The notes below the pieces were generated by a model, which saw only the letters and a program-made list of their open reading frames with translations, had not been told where the DNA came from and made no database searches. The translations under genes and the position numbers were made by a program. Source: Pyxidicoccus sp. MSG2 (GTDB lineage Bacteria > Myxococcota > Myxococcia > Myxococcales > Myxococcaceae). Taken from it: 64,000 nucleotides of DNA. The stretch lies in contig NZ_JAPNKC010000001.1 in the NCBI RefSeq assembly GCF_026626705.1, positions 3,906,001 to 3,970,000 of the forward strand, read 5' to 3'. This document shows positions 26,655-34,905 of this stretch, one piece after another (within the stretch, counting starts at the first letter, position 1; the number at the start of each line of letters is the position of its first letter).

Positions 26655-27941
26655 TCACCCACACGTCTTGTTGGCCTGGCAGGTGCCCGCCGTGCCGTTG
26701 TTGCGCGTGCAGGAGGTGCCCTGCGGGCAGTCCGCGCTGTCCGCGCAGTCAGCGCCGTTGTTGTTGTCGTTGTCGACGCGGTCGTTGCAGATTGTCTCCT
26801 TCTTGATGCCGGAGCCGCAGACGCACCCGGTGCCACACACCTGGCCGTCGCAGTCGGCGAGGTCCGCGCAGTCGATTTCCGGGTCGCCGTCGTTGCTGAG
26901 GCCGTCGGCGCAGTCCGTCTCCGTCCGATTGCCGCCGCCACATGTGCAGCCCTGGCCGCAGGCCTCGCCGGTGCAGGACACGGTGTCCGCGCAGTCGATG
27001 CCATTCTTCCCGTCGTCGTCCACGCCGTTGGTGCAGTCACCCTCGACGCACGCATTGACCCGGCAGATCTTCCCGGCGCCGCACGACAGCCCGTCACAGT
27101 CCGAGTCCAGGCAGTTGGCGGAGCCGTCGCCGTCATCGTCGATGGGAGTGCTCTGCGCGGTCTGATTGCTGCACTCCGTCTCCTCCTTGCGGCCATTCAC
27201 GCACGCGCAGCCGGTGCCGCACGACTTGTTGTCGCAGTCGTCGCGGTCCGCGCAGTCGGTGAACCCGTCGCCGTCCTCGTCGCCACCGGCGCCGCAGTTG
27301 GCCTCGGTCCTCCGGCCGTTGCGGCACACGCAGCCCTCGCCGCACGCCTGGTTGTCGCAGTCGTCGCGGTCCGCGCAGTCAGCCGGGCCGTCGTTGTTGT
27401 CGTCCACGCCGTTGCCGCAGTCCAGCTCCGTGCGCCGGACGCACTCCCCCTTCACGCAGCTCTGCAGGGAGGTGCAGACCACGTCGCACCGGCCGCAGTG
27501 GCCGGGGTCCGTCTGCAGGTCGAAGTCCTCGTCGATGCTGTTGTCGCAGTCGTCGTCCTTGCCGTTGCACGTCTCGGTGCGCGGGAGCACCTGATTGATG
27601 CAGACGATGGCGCTGTTGCGGTCGCACACGGACTGGCCGGTCTTGCACAGCCCCACGCCGCCGGTGCCCGCCGGGCCCGTGTAGCAGGGCGTGTCCAATT
27701 CATCGACCGCGCCATCGCAGTCGTCGTCCACGTTGTTGCAGCGCTCGGCCTCTTCCGGGAGGCAGCAGTACTTCGCCCCGTCGTTGGGCAGCGCCGCGCA
27801 CAGGTAGCCGTCGCCGCCACAGTCCGCGTCCGCGTCGCAGGTGTAGGGCACGTCGTTGGGGAACTCCACCTTGCAGCCCGCCGCACCGGACAGGAGCAGC
27901 AGGGCGCAGAGCGCGCGCAGCCAGGGATTGAAGGTCTTCAT
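26655..27941 (-). CDS. Lipoprotein with MopE-type and related Asp/Cys-rich repeats
   Basis: A 428-residue protein; start ATG 27941 (MKTFNPWL). The lipobox GAAGC gives Cys23. The body is Cys- and Asp-rich: MopE-type motifs 'CNNVDDDCDGAVDE' and 'CNGKDDDCDNSIDE' come first, then about seven ~40-residue units 'C.NG.DDD.DG..DCAD..DCD...CG.GC.C..G'. These repeats are linked to metal binding in MopE of Methylococcus and are widespread in myxobacteria; calcium or copper binding is inferred. It starts 7 bp after the PEGA-protein gene and forms an operon with it. It probably sits on the outer membrane surface. Confidence 0.88.
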   Translation of the reverse strand: MKTFNPWLRALCALLLLSGAAGCKVEFPNDVPYTCDADADCGGDGYLCAALPNDGAKYCCLPEEAERCNNVDDDCDGAVDELDTPCYTGPAGTGGVGLCKTGQSVCDRNSAIVCINQVLPRTETCNGKDDDCDNSIDEDFDLQTDPGHCGRCDVVCTSLQSCVKGECVRRTELDCGNGVDDNNDGPADCADRDDCDNQACGEGCVCRNGRRTEANCGAGGDEDGDGFTDCADRDDCDNKSCGTGCACVNGRKEETECSNQTAQSTPIDDDGDGSANCLDSDCDGLSCGAGKICRVNACVEGDCTNGVDDDGKNGIDCADTVSCTGEACGQGCTCGGGNRTETDCADGLSNDGDPEIDCADLADCDGQVCGTGCVCGSGIKKETICNDRVDNDNNNGADCADSADCPQGTSCTRNNGTAGTCQANKTCG

Positions 27942-27948
27942 AAGAGGC

Positions 27949-29160
27949 TCAGAAGCTCCCGCCGACGACGAGGTGGAGCGCCGTGGAGGACGAGGCACCG
28001 CCGCGCCCGCCCGGCTCCAGCGAGGTAGAAGAAGAGGCACCGCGCGCGGGCACCACCACCAGCCACACCACGCTGCCGGCGGCCACCACGCCGCCTCCGG
28101 CGATGAGCGCCGTGGCGAGGTTGGCCTGCGCCTGCGCGTCCAGCCGCTCCTTGCGGCTCAAGTCGTAGATGCCGTCCCCGTCCGCGTCGGTCGCACGGGC
28201 CTCCACGTCCTGGGCGCTCTTGCCCATCACCATGCCCACGCCCACCGCCGCCAGGCCCACCAGCGCGGTGTAGAGCGCCGGCCGCTTGAAGATGGCCGGG
28301 ACACCGCCGCCGCGGCCGGAGGCCTTCGCCACCGCGTCGTCACCGGGCCCTTCCGGCGCCGGGCCGGAGATTTCCAGCTGCACCTCCACCTCTTCGCGCG
28401 CGCCGGGCTTGAGGTTCAGCGTCCGGGTGAAGGTGCTGTACTCGTCCGCGGACACCTCGAGCTGCGCGGTGCCCGGGGGCAGGCGCGCCTCCACGCCGCC
28501 CACGCCGAGGATGCGCTCGCCCACCTTCACCACCGCCGTCGTCACGTTGACGCTCACCTTCAGCACCGCGCGCGGCCGGGCCAGCGCCATCATCCGGTTG
28601 GACAGCTTGGTGGTGGACTCCTTCTGGAAGGCGGCGTCCTTCGGGTTGCGCCCCGTCACCACGTCCTCGTGCACCACGCGCTTGTCCCGGTCATACGTCC
28701 ACATCCGCAGCGTCCAGCCCGCGTCCTCCAGGGACAGGCGCGCGGTGGTGAGCAGGTCCGCGTCCAGTGACTCGGCCGGCTCCGCCAGGCACGTGGCCTC
28801 CGTGCAGCGCACCGCCGCGTCGTAGCCTTCCGCCAGCCGCTCGCGCGCCTCCTGGAGGCTGGCCCCCAGCGTCACCATGCCGGAGGACATCGCCCCGCGT
28901 GCCAGGGCCTTCAGCCAGACGGCCGACTGCTGCGCGCCGGCCCGCTCGGGCGTGTCCAGCCCCAGCAGCACGAAGCGCGGCATCAACTCCGTCTTCGGGT
29001 CTTCGGCGCGCAGGTCCAGCCCCATGTCGCCCGGCTGCTCCTGCGTCGAGGTGTCGCTACTGAGGTCCAGGCCCAGTCCGCCCTGCGCCTGGGCCCACGC
29101 GGGATGGACCCACAGCGCGAGCGCCAGCAGGGCGACGGAAGAGGCGGCGGGAATACGCAT
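27949..29160 (-). CDS. Secreted PEGA-domain protein with C-terminal membrane helices
   Basis: A 403-residue protein with a cleavable signal peptide (after 'AWAQA'). Residues ~58-190 resemble a module common in myxobacteria, in which a summed protein level or stress status is read out ('VWLKALARGAMSSGMVTLGASLQEARERLAEG...'). A PEGA-like beta domain follows (~195-265, 'RAVLKVSVNVTTAVVKVGERILGVGGVEARLPPGTAQLEVSADEYSTFTRTLNL'). Two hydrophobic segments lie near ~290-310 and ~350-375, and there is a Ser/Gly tail. It is the first gene of a two-gene operon with the MopE-repeat lipoprotein. The function is unknown. Confidence 0.8.
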   Translation of the reverse strand: MRIPAASSVALLALALWVHPAWAQAQGGLGLDLSSDTSTQEQPGDMGLDLRAEDPKTELMPRFVLLGLDTPERAGAQQSAVWLKALARGAMSSGMVTLGASLQEARERLAEGYDAAVRCTEATCLAEPAESLDADLLTTARLSLEDAGWTLRMWTYDRDKRVVHEDVVTGRNPKDAAFQKESTTKLSNRMMALARPRAVLKVSVNVTTAVVKVGERILGVGGVEARLPPGTAQLEVSADEYSTFTRTLNLKPGAREEVEVQLEISGPAPEGPGDDAVAKASGRGGGVPAIFKRPALYTALVGLAAVGVGMVMGKSAQDVEARATDADGDGIYDLSRKERLDAQAQANLATALIAGGGVVAAGSVVWLVVVPARGASSSTSLEPGGRGGASSSTALHLVVGGSF

Positions 29161-29356
29161 GCTGAACGTTTTACCCTGTCACCTCCCACAACGGAATGAT
29201 CCTCGGCCGTTACGGCCGCCGTCTCGGGAGCACCCCCTGTCAACCCGGGTGGGACATGGCCGCCTGCCCTGCGCACGGCGGGGGCGCGGCTCGGTGACGG
29301 AAGCTTGCCGGGCGCCATGCCGGTCCTCATCTCCCTTCCTAAAGGAGAGAAACGAC

Positions 29357-29797
29357 ATGGCGGATGGAACGCTCTGGATTCTCGTGGGGAACTCGAGCCG
29401 CGCGCGGCTCTTCGCGACGGACGCGAAGGCGCAGGGGGACTGGCGACTGGTGGAGGAGTTCCAGCACGAAGAGAGCCGCACCAAGGCCTTGGAGCTGCTC
29501 AATCAGCCGGACAACCCGAACGGGGGCACGCTCCACGGCCCGCCCCCGGAGAACGAGCCCGGCGGCCGCAAGGAGCTGGAGCATGACCGCTTCGCCCGCG
29601 AGCTGTCCGACTACCTGGACAAGGGGCATGATCGCCACGCCTTCGACAAGCTCGTCATCGCGGCGCCTCCCGTTTTCCTCGGACGCGTGCGGCGGTTGCT
29701 GAGCTCGCGCGTAAAGCAGCGCGTGCTGCTGGACGTGGACGCGGACTACTCCAACGTGCCGGCCAGGGATTTGCCTGACCGAGTGCCTGTCCTCTAG
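29357..29797 (+). CDS. Host-attachment-family (AtsE/Host_attach) protein
   Basis: A 146-residue protein with a strong AAAGGAGAG ribosome site before ATG 29357. The sequence matches the Host_attach family: N-terminal 'LWILVGNSSRARLFATD', middle 'HEESRTKALEL...DRFARELSDYLDKGHDRHAFDKLVIAAPPVFLGRVRRLL', and C-terminal 'KQRVLLDVDADYSNVPARDLPDRV'. The family was named from an Agrobacterium attachment locus, but the fold resembles eRF1/baeRF-like proteins and a role in attachment is not general. A hairpin terminator follows, so it is monocistronic. Confidence 0.85.
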   Translation: MADGTLWILVGNSSRARLFATDAKAQGDWRLVEEFQHEESRTKALELLNQPDNPNGGTLHGPPPENEPGGRKELEHDRFARELSDYLDKGHDRHAFDKLVIAAPPVFLGRVRRLLSSRVKQRVLLDVDADYSNVPARDLPDRVPVL

Positions 29798-29845
29798 GCA
29801 GGCGAGCGCGGAAGGCACTCGCGCGGGCGGCTCTGGTGTATAGGG

Positions 29846-29873
29846 CGGGGGCAACCTCCTCGGAGGGCCCCCG
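29846..29873 (+). terminator. Hairpin after the host-attachment-family gene
   Basis: CGGGGGC pairs with GCCCCCG, with an inner CCTCC/GGAGG. It is 49 bases past the stop and 20 bases before the chemoreceptor start, so a 5'-leader role is also possible. Confidence 0.45.
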
Positions 29874-29893
29874 TCCCCCGAGCCCCGAGACAC

Positions 29894-31792
29894 ATGTCCC
29901 CTCGCCTCCTCGGCACCCTCTCGCTTCGCGGGCGCCTGACCCTGTACGTCACCCTGCTGTCCGTCGTTCCGCTGCTGACGCTCAACTGGCTCCAGACGCG
30001 CAATGCGCGGCGGATGCTGGAGGAGCAGATTCGCGCGTCGCTGCTGCGGGAAGCCGAGGGCGTGAAGGACCTGATGGAGGCGACGCTCGCCGAGCGCGAG
30101 TCGAGCCTGCAGAACTGGGCGGAGGACTCGGACGTGCGCTCCGCGCTGCGCACCGGCAACACCCGGTCCGCGGACGTGCTGCTGACGCTGCTCCAGCGCC
30201 GCTACCTCACCCTCAACGGCATCGTCCTCTTCAACGACGAGGGCCACACCGTGTCCGCCAGCATGCCGGCGCTGCGCGAAGCCTACGCGGCCGTCCCGGA
30301 GCTGGTGAGGAGCAGCGCCTGGTTCCGCGAGGCGCGCAAGGGCCGCACCACCGGCGAGGGCGTCACCACGGAGGACCCCATCCTCGGCGTGCGCGTGCTG
30401 TCGCTGGCGGTGCCCGTGGTCGACCCCGCGACGAAACACCGCATGGGCGTGCTGATGGCCGCCTTCGACTGGGCCCAGGTGGACGAGCTGGTGCGCCCCT
30501 CGCTGACCCGCGCGGGCCAGCGGGACTTGAAGAGCTTCGCCCTGGTGCTGAGGCAGCCGGACGACACGGTGCTCTACGACTCGCGCGGCGCGGAAGGCGG
30601 CACGGACGCGGGGCTGCTGGCCGTTTCGGCCGTCAACGGCACGGACGTGAAGGACGTGGGCGACGGCTGGCGCTTCGAGGCGCTGGTGTCCCCGGACGAG
30701 GCCTACGCGCCGGTGAGCCGCGCGCGCACCGAGGCGCTGCTGATGGCCGTCGGCTTCCTGGCGGTGGGCGTGGTGGGCGCGTGGCTGCTCGCGCGCGGCG
30801 TCACCCGGCCGGTGCTGGCCCTGCGCGAGGCGGTGACGCGCATCGTCCGCGAGGGCGACCTCACCCAGGCCCTCGACGTGAAGGCGGGCGACGACGAGGT
30901 GGGCGAGCTGGCGGACGCCTTCGGCCAGCTCGTGAAGCAGCTGCGAGACACGGCGCACAGCCTGCACGGTGGCACCCGCGTGCTCAGCGACACCGTGGCG
31001 CAATTGCAGAGCGCCGCCGCCCAGCAGGAGCGCAACGTGGCGCGCCAGGCCGCCGCCCTGCAGGAGACGCAGGTGACGGCGCAGGAAATCAAGCAGACGT
31101 CGCTGCTCGCCGCGGAGAAGGCGGACGCGGTGCTGACGGTGGCCGTGCGCGCGGAGAAGGTGGGCCAGGCGGGCGAGGAGGACATCCGCGACAGCCTCGG
31201 CGGCTTCCAGTCCCTGCTGGACCAGTCCCGGCAGATGACCGACCGCATCTCCCAGCTCAACGAGCGCACGCGGCAGATTGGCGGAATCACCCAGACGGTG
31301 AAGGACCTGGCGGACCAGTCCAACATGCTGGCGCTCAACGCGGCGATTGAAGCGGCGCGCTCGGGCGAGCACGGCAAGGGCTTTGGCGTGGTGGCGCGCG
31401 AAATCCGCAGCCTGGCGGACCAGTCCATCGACTCCACGGTGCGGGTGCGCGACATCCTCAACGAGCTGGGCAACGCCATCCTCTCCACCGCGCGGATGAC
31501 GGAGGCGGGCCACACCCGCGTGGCGGCGGGCCTGGAGCAGGTGCGCAGCAGCGGAGACAGACTGAAGGAGCTGGCCACCATCATCCAGGACAACGCGTCC
31601 GCGGTGAGGCAGATTGCCGGAGCGGTGGCCCAGCAGAACGCGGGCATCGCCCAAATCTTCGGCGCGGTGACGGACCTGTCCTCGATGATGAACGACACCC
31701 AGCAGGGCCTGGCGGCCACCACCCAGGCGGCGACGCTCCTGCGAGAGGTGTCCGAGCAGATGCAGGTCGTGGCTCGCGCCTACCGAATCTGA
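29894..31792 (+). CDS. Methyl-accepting chemotaxis protein
   Basis: A 632-residue chemoreceptor. A first membrane helix (~15-32) is followed by a large periplasmic sensor (~35-275, dCache-like). A second helix (~280-300, 'ALLMAVGFLAVGVVGAWLLARG') leads to HAMP (~300-355), then the signalling domain. The hairpin tip reads 'IGGITQTVKDLADQSNMLALNAAIEAARSGEHGKGFGVVAREIR', the conserved CheA/CheW contact. It passes signals to a Che/Frz-type pathway; no che genes lie nearby. The ligand is unknown. A HAD gene follows 10 bp later. Confidence 0.93.
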   Translation: MSPRLLGTLSLRGRLTLYVTLLSVVPLLTLNWLQTRNARRMLEEQIRASLLREAEGVKDLMEATLAERESSLQNWAEDSDVRSALRTGNTRSADVLLTLLQRRYLTLNGIVLFNDEGHTVSASMPALREAYAAVPELVRSSAWFREARKGRTTGEGVTTEDPILGVRVLSLAVPVVDPATKHRMGVLMAAFDWAQVDELVRPSLTRAGQRDLKSFALVLRQPDDTVLYDSRGAEGGTDAGLLAVSAVNGTDVKDVGDGWRFEALVSPDEAYAPVSRARTEALLMAVGFLAVGVVGAWLLARGVTRPVLALREAVTRIVREGDLTQALDVKAGDDEVGELADAFGQLVKQLRDTAHSLHGGTRVLSDTVAQLQSAAAQQERNVARQAAALQETQVTAQEIKQTSLLAAEKADAVLTVAVRAEKVGQAGEEDIRDSLGGFQSLLDQSRQMTDRISQLNERTRQIGGITQTVKDLADQSNMLALNAAIEAARSGEHGKGFGVVAREIRSLADQSIDSTVRVRDILNELGNAILSTARMTEAGHTRVAAGLEQVRSSGDRLKELATIIQDNASAVRQIAGAVAQQNAGIAQIFGAVTDLSSMMNDTQQGLAATTQAATLLREVSEQMQVVARAYRI

Positions 31793-31802
31793 AGGAGGCT
31801 GC

Positions 31803-32402
31803 ATGGCGGCGGTGAAGGCGGTGCTGTTGGATTTGGGCAACGTCCTCGTCTTCCATGACAACGCGTTGCTCTTCGCGCGGCTGGCCGCGCGCGCGGGGCT
31901 CTCCGGCCCGGAGGTGGGCCAGCGGCTCGCCGGCGCGGGCTGGACGGCCGCCAACCGGGGCCTGCTGGACGCCGAGGGCATCCGCCAGGACGTGTGCCGC
32001 GCGCTCGGCGTGGACCTCCCCATGGCGGAGTTCGCGCCGCTCTGGAGCAGCCACTTCACCCTGCACACCGCGGTGCTGCCGCGCGTGGAGGGGCTGGTGG
32101 GCCGGGTGAAGCTGGGGCTCGTCTCCAACACCAACGCGCTCCATGCCGCGTACCTCAAGCCCCTGCTGCCGCTGCTCGAGCGCTTCGACAGCGTGGTGAT
32201 GAGCTGCGAGGTGGGCCACGTGAAGCCGGAGCCGGAAATCTACCGGCTCGCGCTGAAGGGCGTGGGCTGCGCCCCGCACGAGGCCGCCTTCTTCGACGAC
32301 CTCCAGGAGTTCGTGGACACGGCCAATGCGCTCGGCCTGCGCGGCCACCTCTTCACCACCGCGGACGCGTTCGACGCGCAGCTGAAGGGGCTGGGACTGT
32401 GA
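31803..32402 (+). CDS. HAD-superfamily hydrolase
   Basis: A 199-residue protein, start ATG 31803 after GAAGGAGG. The core motifs are present: motif I 'LLDLGNVLV', motif II 'LGLVSNTN', Lys in 'GHVKPEPEIYRLAL' and motif IV 'AFFDDLQEFVDTA'. Motif I has DLGNV, as in YihX/epoxide-hydrolase-N-type HADs; the second acid follows in 'FHD'. It probably dephosphorylates a small metabolite. It starts 10 bp after the chemoreceptor and its TGA overlaps the GTG of the glycosyltransferase, so these genes are co-translated. Confidence 0.88.
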   Translation: MAAVKAVLLDLGNVLVFHDNALLFARLAARAGLSGPEVGQRLAGAGWTAANRGLLDAEGIRQDVCRALGVDLPMAEFAPLWSSHFTLHTAVLPRVEGLVGRVKLGLVSNTNALHAAYLKPLLPLLERFDSVVMSCEVGHVKPEPEIYRLALKGVGCAPHEAAFFDDLQEFVDTANALGLRGHLFTTADAFDAQLKGLGL

Positions 32403-33223
32403 GGCTCGGCGGCTACGTCCTGCACCGCGACAACCGCGACACGCTGGAGCCCTGCCTGCGCGGGCTCCTGGCGCTCTGCGACGACGTGGTGGCGCTGGAC
32501 TCCGGGGCCACGGACGGCTCCGCGGACCTGGCGCGCTCGCTGGGGGCGCGCTCGGTGCCGCATGCGTGGCGCGGCTACGGGGCGGCGCGCGAGGCGGCGG
32601 TGGCGGCGCTGGAGCCGTGTGACTACGTCTTCTTCCTGGACTCGGACGAGGCGCTGTCGGCGGAGGCGGTGGAGACGCTGCGCGCGTGGAAGGCGTCCTC
32701 CCCCACCGAGGCCGTGTACCGGCTGCCCCGGCGGGACTGGGCGGAGCTGGAGGGCCACCGCTTCCTCTTCCGCACGCAGTGGCGCGCGCGACTGGTGCGC
32801 CGGGACAGGGCGGTGTGGCGGGCGGAGCAGATTGTCCACGAGGCGCTGCCGAAGATGCCGGGCGGCCGGGTGCACGCGCCGATTGAGCACCGTTTCGCCA
32901 CGTCGGTGGCGCGGCGCTCGGCGAAGGAGGAGCGCTACGCGCTGCTCTGGGCCCTGCGCGCCCATGCCGAGCACCGGCGGCTCAAGCCCGTGGGCGTGCA
33001 GCGCGTGGCGGCCTGGGTGCGCGACTGCGTGCTGAAGGGCGCGCTGTGGCGCGGCGGAGGCGATGCGTCCCGCCTGGCGTGGGCCGTGGCGGGCTACCAC
33101 GCCGCGAAGTACGCGTACCTCCGCGAGCTGCGCCAGGGCCGCTACCCGGAGCTGGCGCGCGCCTACGCGGAGGGCCGCTACGACGAGCTCTTCACACGCG
33201 TGCGGGAAGGCTCGCTCGGCTGA
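32399..33223 (+). CDS. Family-2 glycosyltransferase (WaaE/KdtX-like)
   Basis: A 274-residue protein with a GTG start at 32399 overlapping the HAD stop (GTGA). The N-terminal GT-A fold has 'LALCDDVVALDSGATDGSADLARSLGARSVPHAW' and the metal motif 'FFLDSDEALS'. The later 'YRLPRRDWAELEGHRF..RTQWRARLVRRDRAVWRAEQIVHEALP' matches the WaaE/KdtX group, which adds sugar to lipopolysaccharide core. A role in envelope glycan synthesis is inferred; donor and acceptor are unknown. It converges with a GST gene after 3 bp. Confidence 0.88.
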   Translation: MRLGGYVLHRDNRDTLEPCLRGLLALCDDVVALDSGATDGSADLARSLGARSVPHAWRGYGAAREAAVAALEPCDYVFFLDSDEALSAEAVETLRAWKASSPTEAVYRLPRRDWAELEGHRFLFRTQWRARLVRRDRAVWRAEQIVHEALPKMPGGRVHAPIEHRFATSVARRSAKEERYALLWALRAHAEHRRLKPVGVQRVAAWVRDCVLKGALWRGGGDASRLAWAVAGYHAAKYAYLRELRQGRYPELARAYAEGRYDELFTRVREGSLG

Positions 33224-33226
33224 AAG

Positions 33227-33886
33227 TCAGTCGTACTTCGCCACCGGCTTGTCGTGCTGCGCCGCCTCGGCCCACTTCTGGAAGGCCGGCAGGGCGAGCA
33301 CCGCGTCGCGGTACGCGGCGCACACCGCGTCCAGCGTCACGTCATACGTCACGAAGCGGGTGACGACGGGCGCGTAGAAGGCGTCCGCAATCGAGAACCG
33401 GCCGAAGAGGAAGGGGCCGCCCTGGCCGAAGCGGGCGCGGCACTCGTTCCAGATGGCCTGGATGCGGGTGATGTCCTCCGCCACGCCGGGCGCGCGGCCC
33501 TGGCCCGGCTTGCGGGCGCGGATGTTCATGTTCATGTGGTTGCGCAGCGCCGTGAAGCCCGAGTGCATCTCCGCCGTCACGGAGCGCGCCACCGCGCGGG
33601 CCGCCTTGTCCTCGGGCCACAGGCGCGCCTCGGGGAAGGTCTCCGCGAGGTATTCGCAGATGGCCAGCGAGTCCCAGATGGCCAGCTCGCCGTGCTTCAA
33701 CAACGGCACGCGCCCGCTGGGCGAGTGCTGGAGGATTTTCTGGGTGGAGTCCGGCTCCCCGAGATGAATCACCACCTCCTGGAACGGCTGCCCGGTGTGG
33801 GCCAGCGCCAGGTAGGGGCGGAGGGACCAGGAGGAGTAGTTCTTCGTACCGACGACGAGCGTGAGCGGGGCGTGGGACTGGGACAT
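33227..33886 (-). CDS. Glutathione S-transferase-like protein
   Basis: A 219-residue protein. The thioredoxin-like N-terminal domain has the active-site Ser region 'GTKNYSSWSLRPYLAL', the cis-Pro 'SGRVPLL' and glutathione-binding 'WDSLAICEYLAETFP'. The helical C-terminal domain (~95-219) contains 'FLFGRFSIADAFYAPVVTRF'. It is close to bacterial GSTs that act on small electrophiles. It is transcribed alone and converges with the glycosyltransferase gene. Confidence 0.9.
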   Translation of the reverse strand: MSQSHAPLTLVVGTKNYSSWSLRPYLALAHTGQPFQEVVIHLGEPDSTQKILQHSPSGRVPLLKHGELAIWDSLAICEYLAETFPEARLWPEDKAARAVARSVTAEMHSGFTALRNHMNMNIRARKPGQGRAPGVAEDITRIQAIWNECRARFGQGGPFLFGRFSIADAFYAPVVTRFVTYDVTLDAVCAAYRDAVLALPAFQKWAEAAQHDKPVAKYD

Positions 33887-33926
33887 GGCGGCACCCTAAC
33901 GCCGTCCGGCCCCGCGCGCGCGAGCT

Positions 33927-34526
33927 TCAGTTCGCCGGCCCCATGCGGCCCAGGAACGAGCGCATGCGTGACAACAACGGCACCCGGTTGCGGCGCTCGG
34001 GCGGGTCGATGCGGTAGACGGCCACCGGCAGGCGGATGTTCTTCATCTCCCCGCGCCCCAGCCGCACCGGCGGCCTGGGCAGCCGGCCCTCCACCTGCCG
34101 CGCCACCGTCTCGCTGACGTAGAGCGTGCCGGGCCGGGCCAGCGCTTCGATGCGGGCCGCCAGGTTGACGCCCTCGCCGAACACGTCGCCGTCGCGGTGC
34201 ACCACCATGCCCAGGTGCACGCCCACGCGCAGCACCATGCGCCGCTCGGCCCCGACGCCGCCGTTGCGCGCCGCCAGCGTGCGCTGCAATTCCAGGCCGA
34301 AGTCCACCGCGGCCAGCCCGCCCTCGAACTCCAGCAGGAAGCCGTCCTCCAGCCGCTTCACCTCGCGGCCACCGTGGCGCGGCAGCAGCTCGCGCACCAG
34401 CGAGGCGTGCTCGTCACGCAAGAGTTGTTGGAGCGCATCATCGCGCCACGAGTCCCGCCCCGGGCCTTCGATGCCCGTGAACAGGATGGCACAAAGCTTC
34501 CTGGGTTCCGGTGCCTCCATCACCAT
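33927..34526 (-). CDS. Class III adenylate/guanylate cyclase-like domain protein, probably inactive
   Basis: A 199-residue stand-alone cyclase homology domain. The fold motifs are recognisable: 'KLCAILFTGIEGPG', 'REVKRLEDGFLLEF' and 'VGVHLGMVVHRDGDVFGEGVNLAARIEALARPGTLYVSE'. The first metal Asp, normally in 'FTDIxG', is Gly18; the second (Asp61) is kept. Loss of one of the two metal ligands usually abolishes cyclase activity, so a regulatory or nucleotide-binding role is more likely. The basic C-terminus is 'RNRVPLLSRMRSFLGRM'. It is a single gene with a long upstream gap. Confidence 0.82.
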   Translation of the reverse strand: MVMEAPEPRKLCAILFTGIEGPGRDSWRDDALQQLLRDEHASLVRELLPRHGGREVKRLEDGFLLEFEGGLAAVDFGLELQRTLAARNGGVGAERRMVLRVGVHLGMVVHRDGDVFGEGVNLAARIEALARPGTLYVSETVARQVEGRLPRPPVRLGRGEMKNIRLPVAVYRIDPPERRNRVPLLSRMRSFLGRMGPAN

Positions 34527-34584
34527 CGCTCAGCTCCCCTCCCCCCGGCACAGACAGTGGACGACGTTACTTCACGACGGGGTT

Positions 34585-34624
34585 CCCGGTCCCAGCCGGG
34601 CCCCCCGTCCCGGCTGGGACCGGG
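34585..34624. repeat. Perfect 16-bp inverted repeat with 8-base loop
   Basis: CCCGGTCCCAGCCGGG at 34585-34600 and its exact complement at 34609-34624, with loop CCCCCCGT. There is no T-run on either side. It could be a transcription barrier, a structured leader of the cyclase-like gene, or a mobile-element remnant. Confidence 0.6.
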
Positions 34625-34758
34625 CCCCGGACGACCCTTCGCCACCGGGAGCGCGGCCGTACGACAGGCGCATCCCCACCACCCCCGCGAGCCCCGGCAG
34701 CGGAGGCGGGAGGCAGGCCCCCCGGCGTCAGCTCCGACCTGGACTGCGAGGTGGTGGA

Positions 34759-34814
34759 CATTGCGTAAACCATCCTATTCGGTTCTATCAGGATAGGTCA
34801 TCACTGACGCAATG
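34759..34814. repeat. A+T-rich patch bounded by an 8-bp inverted repeat
   Basis: CATTGCGT (34759-34766) and ACGCAATG (34807-34814) enclose ~40 bases much richer in A+T than the rest. Inside is a weaker CCTAT/ATAGG pair. It may be a promoter or operator region. Confidence 0.4.
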
Positions 34815-34905
34815 CACCAACCTCCCGAGCGGTTCGCACGTGGGGTGTCCAGGGTCGGACTCAGGAGGTCGGGTGAGGTCCGAGCCCGAACAGTGCGGAG
34901 GTTGG

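Larger units (their letters stand above)
34527..34905. other. 379-bp non-coding region with two inverted repeats
   Basis: This lies between the start of the cyclase-like gene and the end of the next minus-strand gene. No believable coding frame is present. It holds a perfect 16-bp inverted repeat and an unusually A+T-rich patch (34759-34815), both listed separately. Confidence 0.6.
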
